Assembly: GCA_044238735.1 (NCBI GenBank)
Contig: JBIICS010000030.1
Span: forward strand, 1-24,899
Origin: JBIICS01 sp044238735
Lineage (GTDB): Bacteria > Bacteroidota > Bacteroidia > UBA4408
DNA: 24,899 nt
Direction: 5' to 3'
Position 1 is the first letter of the stretch. The number at the start of each line of letters is the position of its first letter. The translations under genes were made by a program, and so were the position numbers. The notes under the pieces are model-generated. The model saw only the letters and a list, made by a program, of their open reading frames with translations. It had not been told where the DNA came from and did not search any database. Positions 1 to 8,134 of this stretch are shown here, piece by piece.

Positions 1-491
1 CCAATTATGGCGTAATTCCTTCCTCCTGCCGATTCACTCTCGGTAAAATATCTGCCGGATTCAATTTTAAGTGCCTTAACCAAACTGTAATGATGCGAAA
101 CACCACTAACATTTACACCTTCTATTACATTACTTTGGTATTTAACCGAACGTTGGTTATCGGCAACCATACAAACTGCTTCCGAAAATTTAGAATTTTT
201 TTCGATGATTTCGAGCTCTTCTACCGAGGGCAAAGGGCGATTCATGTATTTCCACCAGGGATAGTTACTACCGAAAGACCAAGGCCATTTGGCTATAAAA
301 ACAACATTATCGCCTAACGATTCTACACTTTTACGCACATTGGTTTCGAGGGCATCCACCATCGTAAAAACAGAAATAATAGCAAAAATACCGATGGTTA
401 CCCCTAATAAAGATAAAAAAGTACGCAGTTTGTTACCTATCATGGCCTGAAAGGCAAAAAGAATACTTTCTTTAATTAATGTTAAAAGCAT
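1..491 (-). CDS. ABC transporter permease, MacB/FtsX type (N-terminal part, cut by window edge)
   Basis: About 163 N-terminal residues are visible; the gene runs off the left edge. The protein opens MLLTLIKESILFAFQAMIGN, continues with NKLRTFLSLLGVTIGIF and has a hydrophobic helix at roughly residues 24-45. That is the standard start of MacB-type permeases: a cytoplasmic amphipathic stretch, then TM1. The residues after it (including the GGRNYAIIG end near residue 155-163) fit the periplasmic MacB core domain that follows TM1. Such permeases work with an ABC ATPase and often a membrane-fusion protein to move lipoproteins, peptides or drugs, or to transmit force across the inner membrane; the substrate cannot be told here. 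The ATG at 491 is the only sensible start. It is preceded by a long AT-rich gap with a TAnnTTTG element, so this gene is probably first in its transcript. Confidence 0.85.
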   Translation of the reverse strand, partial: MLLTLIKESILFAFQAMIGNKLRTFLSLLGVTIGIFAIISVFTMVDALETNVRKSVESLGDNVVFIAKWPWSFGSNYPWWKYMNRPLPSVEELEIIEKNSKFSEAVCMVADNQRSVKYQSNVIEGVNVSGVSHHYSLVKALKIESGRYFTESESAGGRNYAII

Positions 492-831
492 AAGGTTTAA
501 AGTTAATTATAATATGTATAAATAAATACGGGTTATCGCTACTTTTTGTTAAAGATTTTAAACTCGCAAAAGTAATTTAGAAAATTTGCCTCCATACCCC
601 TATACTAAAAAACAACCTAGGGAGATAACCGTTATTTTTGCCGTAGTTTATAATAACATAAAGCAATACCTCAACTATATAGTGTAATTAGGATAAAAAC
701 AGCCATTGATGAAAAAAATTAAAAACCGGACTGTAAAAAACAGTTAGTTTATAGCTTAATTTTAACAGAATAAGATTTTTAAACTAGCGCAATTTTTTTC
801 TTAGTTCTTAACCTATAATATTATGCATACA
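492..831. other. 340-nt intergenic gap, AT-rich
   Basis: The gap lies between the stop of the CheB-receiver-PP2C gene and the start of the permease gene, both on the minus strand. I see no open reading frame with recognisable protein. Apart from the TAnnTTTG element it holds only a short imperfect hairpin (ACTGT at 730-734, ACAGT at 740-744, A-rich loop), which has no adjoining T-run and does not qualify as a terminator. No clear terminator for the signalling operon was found. Confidence 0.5.
567..574 (-). promoter_or_regulatory. Putative Bacteroidota -7 element for the MacB-type permease
   Basis: Read on the minus strand, these bases are TACTTTTG, an exact match to the TAnnTTTG consensus of Bacteroidota housekeeping promoters. 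They lie 75 nt upstream of the ATG at 491, which would give a leader of about 70 nt. No convincing TTG is seen 19-21 nt further upstream, so the assignment is tentative. Confidence 0.35.
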
Positions 832-2649
832 TTAAAGTCCTACAGACAAAACTAAGACATCATCAATTTGTTCCTCGTTGCCTTTCCAATCATTAACCGA
901 CTTTTTAATATACTCATATTGGTCTTTTAAACTCAATTGCAAAGACTCACCAATTAGATTCAGAAAACGTTTTGTCATAAATTTTTTCCCTTTTGGTCCT
1001 CCAAACTGATCTACAACTCCATCAGAGTACATATAAAAGCGATCGCCAACGCTTAAATCAAATTGATGCAACGTAAATTGAATATCCTCCTGCATATTTC
1101 CATTTATACCAAAAGGTTCGGGCTGTATAAGTTCTAAAATTCCAGAAGATAATTTAATTAATGGTCTTCCTGCACCTGCATAAAGAACCTTATTTTCTTT
1201 TTTGTTAAATGTACAAATAGCTAATTCCAAGCCGTCATTAATTGAAACATTTGTAAACTCATTTCTAAAAGAGGAGCGAAAATCATTCGACATTTCTTTT
1301 AAGATAATATCAGGACTAGTAATTCCTTTATTATCAATTATATTTCGAATAATATTAACACTTATCATGGTCATCATTGCGCCAGGAACACCATGTCCGG
1401 TACAATCACCACAAATAAGCACAATTTCATTATTCGCTTCTTTCATAAAATAGAAATCACCTCCAATTGATTCTTTAGGTTGAAAGAAAATAAAGCTTTC
1501 GCTAAACTGGGATGCTATAGCTTCCGGATTTGTAAGAATTGCTTGCTGTATATTTTGCGCATATCTTAAGCTAGCGCTAACATCAGTTGTATATTCCCTC
1601 ATTAAATCACGCTCCTGCAAAACATTCTTTACTACTTTATGAGTTTCTTTTGTTTTTTCACTTATTTTGATGCACAATTTTAATTTTGCCAAGAGTAAAG
1701 AAGGATCGGGAGGTTTACCTAAAAAATCAATAGCACCAGATTCAATACCCTGAATAACTTTTTCCTTATCGGATCCAAGCGCTGATAAAAAAATAATAGG
1801 TATGTTTTTAGTTTCTTCTTTTAATGAAAGTTGCCTGGCAACTTCAAAACCATCCAAATCGGGCATCTGAACATCAAGAATGATACAATCATATAAAATT
1901 TTTGAAGCCATTTCTAAAGCTTCCTTTCCTGAAGTTGTTTTGTGGAGGATATAAGGTTCGGATCTTAAAATAGCATTTAAAGTAAAGAGGTTATCCTCTA
2001 AATCATCTACTAATAATACATGAGGCAACTCCACTTCAGCTTCATCAACTTTTCTTATTTCTTTGAAAACTTGCTGAATACTTTTAGTTGAAATATCAGC
2101 AATAAAATTACATATACTTAAAGGATCAGCAATTAAATCGGGAAAAAATAAATTAATGGCCGACATTGGCATTGTTGCAACAGAAGCCGACTCGGGTGAT
2201 TGAACTATGGTTAGTCCACCCGATTCTTTTATTTGCTTTAAACCCTTTGCACCATCTGAATTTGCACCTGACAACAAGATACCGATGCATTTATTTCCAT
2301 AAACTTTTGCAAAGCTTTCAAAAGCAACATCAATACTTGGTCGAGAGTAATTTACTTTTTCAGACACATCTAAGCATAACAAACCTGTTTTATCAACAAG
2401 TAAATGATAATCGCCCGGAACCAAAAACATATTATTGGGTTTCAACTGCATCTTATCCTGAATTTCAAAAACCCTAATTTTTGATTTTATGTTAAAAACA
2501 TCTTCCAAATGATATTCAACGGTGGCTTTCCGGTGAATAACAATAACAATAGCATGAGGAAAATCAGAAGGAATATAAGTTAACATTTTAACAAGGACCT
2601 CAATACTTCCTGCCGAACCACCAATAACAATTACGCCATTTTTCTCCAT
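832..2649 (-). CDS. CheB methylesterase - receiver - PP2C (SpoIIE-type) phosphatase fusion
   Basis: 605 aa, three domains. Residues 1-190 are a CheB-type protein-glutamate methylesterase. It has the nucleophile Ser12 in GGSAGS, His39 in VIHRKA and the acid Asp132 in LLSGANSDGAKG, so the catalytic triad looks intact. Residues 208-330 are a receiver domain with acidic residues Asp215/Asp216, phosphoacceptor Asp259 in ILDVQMPDLDG, Ser289 and Lys312. A short helical linker leads to a PP2C/SpoIIE phosphatase at 380-605, with metal-binding Asp398 (GGDFY), Asp415 (GDCTGHG), Asp543 (YSDGV) and Asp596/597 (DDVL). Ordinary CheB has its receiver at the N-terminus; here it follows the esterase and precedes the phosphatase. 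SpoIIE-type phosphatases usually dephosphorylate anti-sigma-factor antagonists, so partner switching is a possible output (inference). It is the last gene of the operon, overlapping cheR by 19 nt. Confidence 0.93.
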   Translation of the reverse strand: MEKNGVIVIGGSAGSIEVLVKMLTYIPSDFPHAIVIVIHRKATVEYHLEDVFNIKSKIRVFEIQDKMQLKPNNMFLVPGDYHLLVDKTGLLCLDVSEKVNYSRPSIDVAFESFAKVYGNKCIGILLSGANSDGAKGLKQIKESGGLTIVQSPESASVATMPMSAINLFFPDLIADPLSICNFIADISTKSIQQVFKEIRKVDEAEVELPHVLLVDDLEDNLFTLNAILRSEPYILHKTTSGKEALEMASKILYDCIILDVQMPDLDGFEVARQLSLKEETKNIPIIFLSALGSDKEKVIQGIESGAIDFLGKPPDPSLLLAKLKLCIKISEKTKETHKVVKNVLQERDLMREYTTDVSASLRYAQNIQQAILTNPEAIASQFSESFIFFQPKESIGGDFYFMKEANNEIVLICGDCTGHGVPGAMMTMISVNIIRNIIDNKGITSPDIILKEMSNDFRSSFRNEFTNVSINDGLELAICTFNKKENKVLYAGAGRPLIKLSSGILELIQPEPFGINGNMQEDIQFTLHQFDLSVGDRFYMYSDGVVDQFGGPKGKKFMTKRFLNLIGESLQLSLKDQYEYIKKSVNDWKGNEEQIDDVLVLSVGL

Positions 2650-3464
2650 ACTCTGAATTGTGGATTGAAGGTGTCCATGTTTTTTTCAATAGATGAAAAC
2701 AGAATAGTCTCTTTTGAACCTAAAGCTAAAAAACCATGATCATTTAAACTATTATAAAATGTTTGTAAAATTTGATTTTGTAATTCCTTATTAAAATAGA
2801 TCATTACATTTCGGCATATAATTATATCAAATTTATTAAAGCCGCTATCTGTAACCAAGTTATGAGTGCTAAATATAATTTTATTACGAAACTCTTCTTT
2901 AATTACCATACTCTCATCGATTAATTCGTAATAATGTTCAAAATTTCCTTTTAAATCAGATTCAGCATAATTTCTTTGGTAAGTTTTTAAAAGATCCATG
3001 GGATATCTTCCCTTTGCAGCCGTTTGCAGAACACTTTGATTGATGTCGGTTGCATAAATAATCGATTTATCTAAAATACCAGCCTCCTTTAAAACTATAG
3101 CCATTGAATAAGGCTCCTCACCGGTAGAACATCCGGCATGCCAAATTTTAATGGACGGTAGCTCATTTAATTGTGTTAAAACTTCTTTCTTCATAATATT
3201 AAAGAAATAAGGGTCGCGAAACATTTCGGTTACATTAACTGTAATTTCCTCAATAAATTCATTAAGGAGAATGTTATCATTATGCAGTTGTTCAATGAAA
3301 CCCGAAAGATTAATGATTTTTTTTAAATCAATAAAACGCTGTAATCTTCTTTGAAGTGAGGGAGTTGAATAATTTGAAAAGTCGTAACCAGAAGCATCAT
3401 AAATTGCAGCAACGATTTCTTCAATTTCGATCTCACCTATTTCAATTTTTGCTGTAGAATTCAT
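2631..3464 (-). CDS. cheR: CheR-type protein-glutamate O-methyltransferase
   Basis: 277 aa, full family length. The N-terminal helical CheR domain (about 10-75) is followed by the SAM-dependent methyltransferase domain. Recognisable motifs are TEMFRDPYFF (79-88), the SAM-binding loop HAGCSTGEEPYS (109-120), the acidic ATDI strand end (138-141) and DIIICRNVMIYF (213-224). The canonical role is methylation of glutamates on chemoreceptors, opposed by CheB. No chemoreceptor is encoded here, so the substrate may lie elsewhere or be the cytosolic kinase (inference). The start codon abuts the stop codon of the response regulator, and the 3' end overlaps the CheB fusion by 19 nt, so translational coupling is likely. 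There is no tetratricopeptide extension. Confidence 0.95.
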   Translation of the reverse strand: MNSTAKIEIGEIEIEEIVAAIYDASGYDFSNYSTPSLQRRLQRFIDLKKIINLSGFIEQLHNDNILLNEFIEEITVNVTEMFRDPYFFNIMKKEVLTQLNELPSIKIWHAGCSTGEEPYSMAIVLKEAGILDKSIIYATDINQSVLQTAAKGRYPMDLLKTYQRNYAESDLKGNFEHYYELIDESMVIKEEFRNKIIFSTHNLVTDSGFNKFDIIICRNVMIYFNKELQNQILQTFYNSLNDHGFLALGSKETILFSSIEKNMDTFNPQFRVWRKMA

Positions 3465-3836
3465 TTAAGTTAATAATGTATTTATTTTCTGAATCAATTT
3501 ATCTATATCAACCGGTTTTGTACAATAATCATTTGCACCAGCTTCTAAACACCTTTCCATATCTCCCTTCATTGCCAATGCCGTTAGTGCAATAACTTTA
3601 TTATTTTTCAATTCAATATCGGCTCGCATTACACGAAGCGTTTCAAAGCCATCCATAACAGGCATCATCATATCAAGTAAAATAACATCATATTTATTTT
3701 TATTTAGCTTATCAAGACACTCGCGCCCATCTCGTGCAGAATCTACTTGGAATTTTTTAACTTTTAGATAAGCAGACAAAGCAAAAATATTTCGCTCATC
3801 ATCATCTACCAATAATAATTTTACATTCTCGTTCAT
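3465..3836 (-). CDS. Single-domain response regulator (CheY-like)
   Basis: 123 aa from the ATG at 3836. It is a lone receiver domain: acidic pocket DDD at 11-13, phosphoacceptor Asp55 in LLDMMMPVMDGFE, conserved Thr85 in ALTA, and Lys108 in CTKPVD. There is no output domain, so it probably shuttles phosphate or acts by protein contact, like CheY, Spo0F or DivK. An alternative TTG start at 3842, two codons upstream, would overlap the kinase stop codon; the ATG is preferred and leaves a 2-nt gap. The stop directly abuts the cheR start. It sits between the hybrid kinase and cheR/cheB, suggesting it relays phosphate from the kinase to the CheB-linked receiver or to the kinase's own receivers (inference). 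Confidence 0.93.
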   Translation of the reverse strand: MNENVKLLLVDDDERNIFALSAYLKVKKFQVDSARDGRECLDKLNKNKYDVILLDMMMPVMDGFETLRVMRADIELKNNKVIALTALAMKGDMERCLEAGANDYCTKPVDIDKLIQKINTLLT

Positions 3837-3838
3837 AA

Positions 3839-6800
3839 TCAAATTTTACTTTCTTTATTCATTAACCAAATCTTTATGAGAGAAATTAAAAAATCTGCGT
3901 CTATCGGCTTAGTTAAATAATCGGAACATCCACTTTTAATACATTTTTCACGCTCATCGGATTGTGTTTTTCCGGTTAGTGCTATTATTGGAACGTTTTC
4001 ACCTCCGGATAATTTTCTTATTTTTTCAGTTGCCTCATAGCCATCCATTTCCGGCATCATTATATCCATCAAAACTATATCAATATCGTTAATTGAACTC
4101 CATACTTCTACAGCTTCCTTGCCATTTTTAGCCTGAATAACATGGGCTTTATTCATTTCTAGCAACTTTCCTATTGAAAAACGATTTTGTTCATCATCGT
4201 CTACTACTAAAATCTTTTTATTCTCTAACAACCTTGCCGGAATTATTGCAGGTTTTATTGTTCTGCCACTATTTTCCTTACTTAAATAATTGAGGAAATG
4301 TCCGATTTCTTGAGTTATTCCGGAATAATTTTTAACTATTTTAATAATGAAAGAATCTTCGAATTGATTAATTCTTTTTTGATCAAGAGATGAAAGATAA
4401 GAGTTACAAAAGACAATAACGGGTATAGAGTTTCCGCCGTAATTAACCTTTAATTTTTCAAGAAATTTAGATACGCGTATTTTTTTAATGTCCATATCTA
4501 TTAATATAGCCGCAGTATTTTCTTTTAAAGGAGCTATTGATAAATCGCTATCAGGATCAATAGAAATTACGTCCAAATGCTTTTCATTTAAAAAATTCTC
4601 CAAGGACAAACGGTGTTTATCACTATCCGAAAACAAAATAATTTTACCGGAAACACCATTCTTTAAATCATCGAGAGAGGAAAAAATGGAGTTTAACAAA
4701 TTATCGTTTACCGGTTTAGCTGAATAATCAAAAGCGCCAGCCAACTTGGATTTATTTTTATCAATATCATCAGAAGAAAGAATATGAACCGGTATACTGC
4801 TTGTTTCTTTAAAATTTTTAATTTCCTTTAACACGTCCCATCCATTTTTTACAGGAAGATGTATATCTAAAATGATTCCGGAAGGAATATATTTTCTTGC
4901 AAATTCAGCACCTAGATTACCATTTAAGGCAACAATGGTTTTATAGCCACGTTTTCGAGCGGCTTGCTGAACGAACTTTGCTGTTGTTACATCATCCTCC
5001 ACAATTAAGATTGTTTTATCATTAGATATTATTTCATCACGATCATCTTCAATATAATCTTCAACTACATCAATAGTATTTGAGTTTTGTAAATCATTAT
5101 TCAAATCGTCATTATTGGTTTCCTTATAATATACAGGAATAGTGATGCTGAAAATACTACCTTTTCCGGGTTCACTTTCAACACGTATTTCGCCACCTAA
5201 CAAGTGTGCAATTTCTCTACTTATAGAAAGACCTAAACCTGTACCGCCGTATTTACGCTTAGTAGATCCATCTGCCTGTTGAAATGCTTCAAAAATTAAT
5301 GCTTGTTTATCTAAGGGAATTCCAATACCCGTATCAGAAATTGCAAACGTAATAAGTTTATTAGTTTGCATAGTTAAACTCAATGTAACTTTTCCTTTGG
5401 CACTAAATTTAAAAGCATTGGATATAAGATTCTTGATAACCTGATCAATTCGCATACGATCAGTATAAATTTCTTTTGGACAATCGGAAGAGATACTGAT
5501 TGAAAAATCAATTTCCTTATCCCTACTTAAATGCATAAATAAATCTTCAGTATCTTTTTTAAACCCATTTAAATTGATAGTCTCGGGATTAATATCCATT
5601 TTACCCGACTCTATTTTAGATAAATCAAGTATTTCGTTAATAAGTTCGAGTAAATTATTTCCTGCCTTATGAATTACGTTAACATACTCCACTTGGTCTG
5701 CAGTTAAATTTGCTTCTAAATTATCAGTTAGCAACTTACTTAACAAAATAATAGAATTAAGAGGAGTTCTGAGTTCGTGGCTCATATTAGCCAAAAATTC
5801 CGATTTATATTTGCTGCTTAAGGCCAATTCTTCTGATTTTCTCTGCAAATCTTTTCCAACTTGAATAAGCATTAAATTCTTTTCATTAAACGCATGGTTC
5901 TTCTCTTCAAGCATTTTGGTTTTCTCATCCAGCTCCTTGTTGCTCTGCATCAATTCTTCTTGTTGCACACGCAATTCCTCCTCCGACGCTTGTAACTTTT
6001 GTGTTTGAGCCTCCAACTCTGTATTCGTTTCTTCAAGATCTTTCTGTGCAGCTATTAGTGCATCGGTTTGACGTTTTAAGGCTTCTGATTCTTTTTGTTT
6101 GGTTATATCAAAGCGTATAGCCACATATTTCTCTATTTTACCCGTATGGTCTTTAAAAGGCATTATAGTTGTATCTACCCAATAATAATTGCCATTTTTA
6201 CTAATATTTAAAATCTCCCCTTGCCATGTTAAACCACTGCTAATTGCTTTCCACATTCCTTTAAAAATCCCATCCGGTTGCTTACCTGATTTTAAAATAC
6301 GATGATTCTTACCAATTAATTCTTCACGGGAATACTCAGAAATATTGCAAAACAATTCGTTTACATAAATAATGTTACCGTTCGCATCAGTTTCAGAAAC
6401 TATTGCGGCCCTGTTTAAAGCAGCCACTTGCTGGTTAAGTTTTAAAGTAACATTATCTATTTCCGACCTCTGATTTTTCATTTCAGTAATGTCGTAGCCA
6501 ATTTTAATTACTTTGTAAACATTTCCTGTTTTGTCATAAACGGGATTATAACTTGCATGTAACCATATAATTTCATCGGTTTTTGATTTTCTTTTAAACT
6601 CGCCTGAAGCGATTTTTCCTGACTTAAATTCTTGCCAAAAAAATGCAAAATCTTTTTCATAGTTAACATCTTTGCAAACTAAAATTTTATGATGTGAGTT
6701 TTTTAATTCCTCTAAAGTGTAACCTACTTTATTTAAAAAAAGGGGATTGGCATCTAGGATTACTCCATTTATATCGAACTCAACCACTAATGCGGATTGA

Positions 6801-7426
6801 TTAATCGCATTTATCCTATTCTGCAATTCTTGTTCTTTAATATCTAAATCTTGCAGTAATTTTTCCAACTCAATTTTTCCTAATAAAGAATTCAAGAAAA
6901 TTCCAATTGATTCGGAAGCTTCCTCAATGAATTTCATTTCATTGGTAGTAAATGGAATCAATTTTACTAATTCTATAAAACCAACTAAATTCTGATTATA
7001 AAAAAGCGGAACAACCAATATGGATACTGAACTGGAAGTACCCAATGATGTAGAAATTTTAAAAAATTCTGAAGAAATTGAATTAATTGAGATGGGTTTT
7101 TTACGCTGAATGGATTGGGCAATTAACGAATTTTCTTTATTAAGAATTTCTGGTACCGCCTTATCGCTGCCTATAGATAAAGTAAGCGCCAATTGATCGC
7201 TTTTATTAATGGTGTAAAAGGTACCAATCTGACATGTAAAATAATCGAAGAAAAAGGTAATTATTTCTTGAGCAAGCTGATGTGTATTCTTTTCACCTCT
7301 TAATATTTCAGCAAGCTTTACTTTTCCATCCTGTACCCAATTATTTTCAGCATGTTGCTCTGATAAATGCAATATGCTTTCCTGCATTTGAAGAATGGCT
7401 TTATTTACAGAATCTAATTTGCTCAT
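3839..7426 (-). CDS. Cytosolic hybrid histidine kinase, GAF-PAS-PAS-HisKA-HATPase-REC-REC-REC
   Basis: 1195 aa with no transmembrane segment or signal peptide, so a cytosolic sensor. Domains in order: GAF-like (about 35-182); PAS (205-318) and PAS (330-445), each ending in a PAC-like IGYDITEMK or IRFDITKQK motif; a long Glu/Gln-rich coiled coil (445-540); HisKA with phosphoacceptor His550 in LANMSHELRTPLN; HATPase with the Asn box near 666-670, DTGIGIP (698-704) and GGTGLGL (727-733). Three receivers follow. REC1 has Asp854 (LDIHLP) and Lys904. REC2 (about 926-1048) is degenerate, keeping only a possible Asp977 in LIDMDI. REC3 has Asp1121 (LMDIMMPEMDG) and Lys1173. It is the first gene of a tight operon with a CheY-like regulator, CheR and CheB-REC-PP2C. 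The signal is unknown; GAF and PAS domains bind small ligands or cofactors. Confidence 0.95.
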   Translation of the reverse strand: MSKLDSVNKAILQMQESILHLSEQHAENNWVQDGKVKLAEILRGEKNTHQLAQEIITFFFDYFTCQIGTFYTINKSDQLALTLSIGSDKAVPEILNKENSLIAQSIQRKKPISINSISSEFFKISTSLGTSSSVSILVVPLFYNQNLVGFIELVKLIPFTTNEMKFIEEASESIGIFLNSLLGKIELEKLLQDLDIKEQELQNRINAINQSALVVEFDINGVILDANPLFLNKVGYTLEELKNSHHKILVCKDVNYEKDFAFFWQEFKSGKIASGEFKRKSKTDEIIWLHASYNPVYDKTGNVYKVIKIGYDITEMKNQRSEIDNVTLKLNQQVAALNRAAIVSETDANGNIIYVNELFCNISEYSREELIGKNHRILKSGKQPDGIFKGMWKAISSGLTWQGEILNISKNGNYYWVDTTIMPFKDHTGKIEKYVAIRFDITKQKESEALKRQTDALIAAQKDLEETNTELEAQTQKLQASEEELRVQQEELMQSNKELDEKTKMLEEKNHAFNEKNLMLIQVGKDLQRKSEELALSSKYKSEFLANMSHELRTPLNSIILLSKLLTDNLEANLTADQVEYVNVIHKAGNNLLELINEILDLSKIESGKMDINPETINLNGFKKDTEDLFMHLSRDKEIDFSISISSDCPKEIYTDRMRIDQVIKNLISNAFKFSAKGKVTLSLTMQTNKLITFAISDTGIGIPLDKQALIFEAFQQADGSTKRKYGGTGLGLSISREIAHLLGGEIRVESEPGKGSIFSITIPVYYKETNNDDLNNDLQNSNTIDVVEDYIEDDRDEIISNDKTILIVEDDVTTAKFVQQAARKRGYKTIVALNGNLGAEFARKYIPSGIILDIHLPVKNGWDVLKEIKNFKETSSIPVHILSSDDIDKNKSKLAGAFDYSAKPVNDNLLNSIFSSLDDLKNGVSGKIILFSDSDKHRLSLENFLNEKHLDVISIDPDSDLSIAPLKENTAAILIDMDIKKIRVSKFLEKLKVNYGGNSIPVIVFCNSYLSSLDQKRINQFEDSFIIKIVKNYSGITQEIGHFLNYLSKENSGRTIKPAIIPARLLENKKILVVDDDEQNRFSIGKLLEMNKAHVIQAKNGKEAVEVWSSINDIDIVLMDIMMPEMDGYEATEKIRKLSGGENVPIIALTGKTQSDEREKCIKSGCSDYLTKPIDADFLISLIKIWLMNKESKI

Positions 7427-7788
7427 TGTGTAAAAAAATAATTTTTAATATGCATGATTACATACTAAATATAAGCAAAATAGGCTATAAACCCTTTAAA
7501 ATAGATGAAGTGGGGGGGGTTGATTTTTTTATAAAAACCAAATTATACTATTAATTACTATAAAGTTCAAAATAATCCTCATTGGCTATAGATAACATTC
7601 GACTAATCAAATTTAAGTTTAAAATAAGCTAGAACTCAGTCCATACTAAAATAATTGATATCCACTTTGTATTAAGGTGCTAGCCACCTACTAAATAATT
7701 CGTTTTAAAAGCATATTTAAATTAAATAATGAACCTTTTATTTTTCAATCTTCCAAAGATTCTTTAATAACTTATTTATATTAGTAAG
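7427..7788. other. 362-nt divergent intergenic region with a G8 tract
   Basis: This AT-rich region separates the divergently transcribed kinase operon (minus) and small membrane protein (plus), so both promoters should lie here. The notable feature is a run of eight G at 7512-7519, about 86 nt upstream of the kinase start. A small hairpin is present at 7675-7689 (AGGTG, loop CTAGC, CACCT). No good TAnnTTTG element with a matching upstream TTG was found for either gene. No protein-coding frame is convincing. Confidence 0.5.
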
Positions 7789-8133
7789 GTGAACAATAGA
7801 ATACGATTATACGAATACATCCACATTCCGTTTTGGCTGGTAAAAGACACTTGCTGGGCTTTGCAAATTAAGTCTATCGGACTTTTAATGATATTTCCAA
7901 CTATCATACTGGCTTACATGATTTGTCATAAAACCTGGAAACAATGGCTCGACTTTTTACCGAACTTAGCGATACTGCTTTGGATATCGGCCAACTCCAT
8001 TTGGATGAGTGATGAATTTTTTAACTTGGGGATAAAACAACTCTGTTACTTTCCGTTTATTGGAGGGCTCATCGTTATTAGTATTTGGTTAATTTTCTTT
8101 TTACCTCAACACCTGAAAGAATTTAAGCCCTAA
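7789..8133 (+). CDS. Small integral membrane protein of unknown function
   Basis: 114 aa, read from a GTG start; the frame is closed by a TAA at 7768-7770 and contains no upstream ATG. Hydrophobic segments at about 31-47, 58-73 and 86-105 suggest three membrane helices, preceded by a Trp/Tyr/His-rich interfacial stretch (LYEYIHIPFWLVKDTCWALQ, 7-26). Residues after the last helix are polar and basic (QHLKEFKP). I do not recognise a named family, but the aromatic HIPFWLVKDTCW motif looks conserved rather than random, and codon use is like the neighbours. It stands alone on the plus strand, divergent from the kinase operon, and its stop lies 1 nt from the stop of the convergent T9SS gene. A real gene is likely; the function is unknown. 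Confidence 0.7.
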   Translation: MNNRIRLYEYIHIPFWLVKDTCWALQIKSIGLLMIFPTIILAYMICHKTWKQWLDFLPNLAILLWISANSIWMSDEFFNLGIKQLCYFPFIGGLIVISIWLIFFLPQHLKEFKP

Positions 8134-8134
8134 C

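Noticed and set aside
90..317. 75-aa open frame on the plus strand
   Set aside because: It is antisense to the MacB-type permease, whose protein clearly matches its family; the plus-strand translation has no recognisable feature.
730..744. ACTGT/ACAGT hairpin after the signalling operon as a terminator
   Set aside because: Only a 5-bp stem, and no T-run follows on the minus strand.
3837..3842. TTG start overlapping the kinase stop for the single-domain response regulator
   Set aside because: The ATG two codons downstream leaves a 2-nt gap and is the more usual start; the TTG cannot be strictly excluded.
832..7426. A full chemotaxis (che) operon
   Set aside because: CheA, CheW and methyl-accepting receptors are absent and the kinase is a HisKA-type hybrid, so only adaptation-type enzymes are shared with chemotaxis.
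7282..7554. 90-aa plus-strand frame running from inside the kinase gene into the intergenic gap
   Set aside because: More than half is antisense to the kinase N-terminus and the rest crosses the G8 tract with low-complexity residues; no start signal or family likeness.
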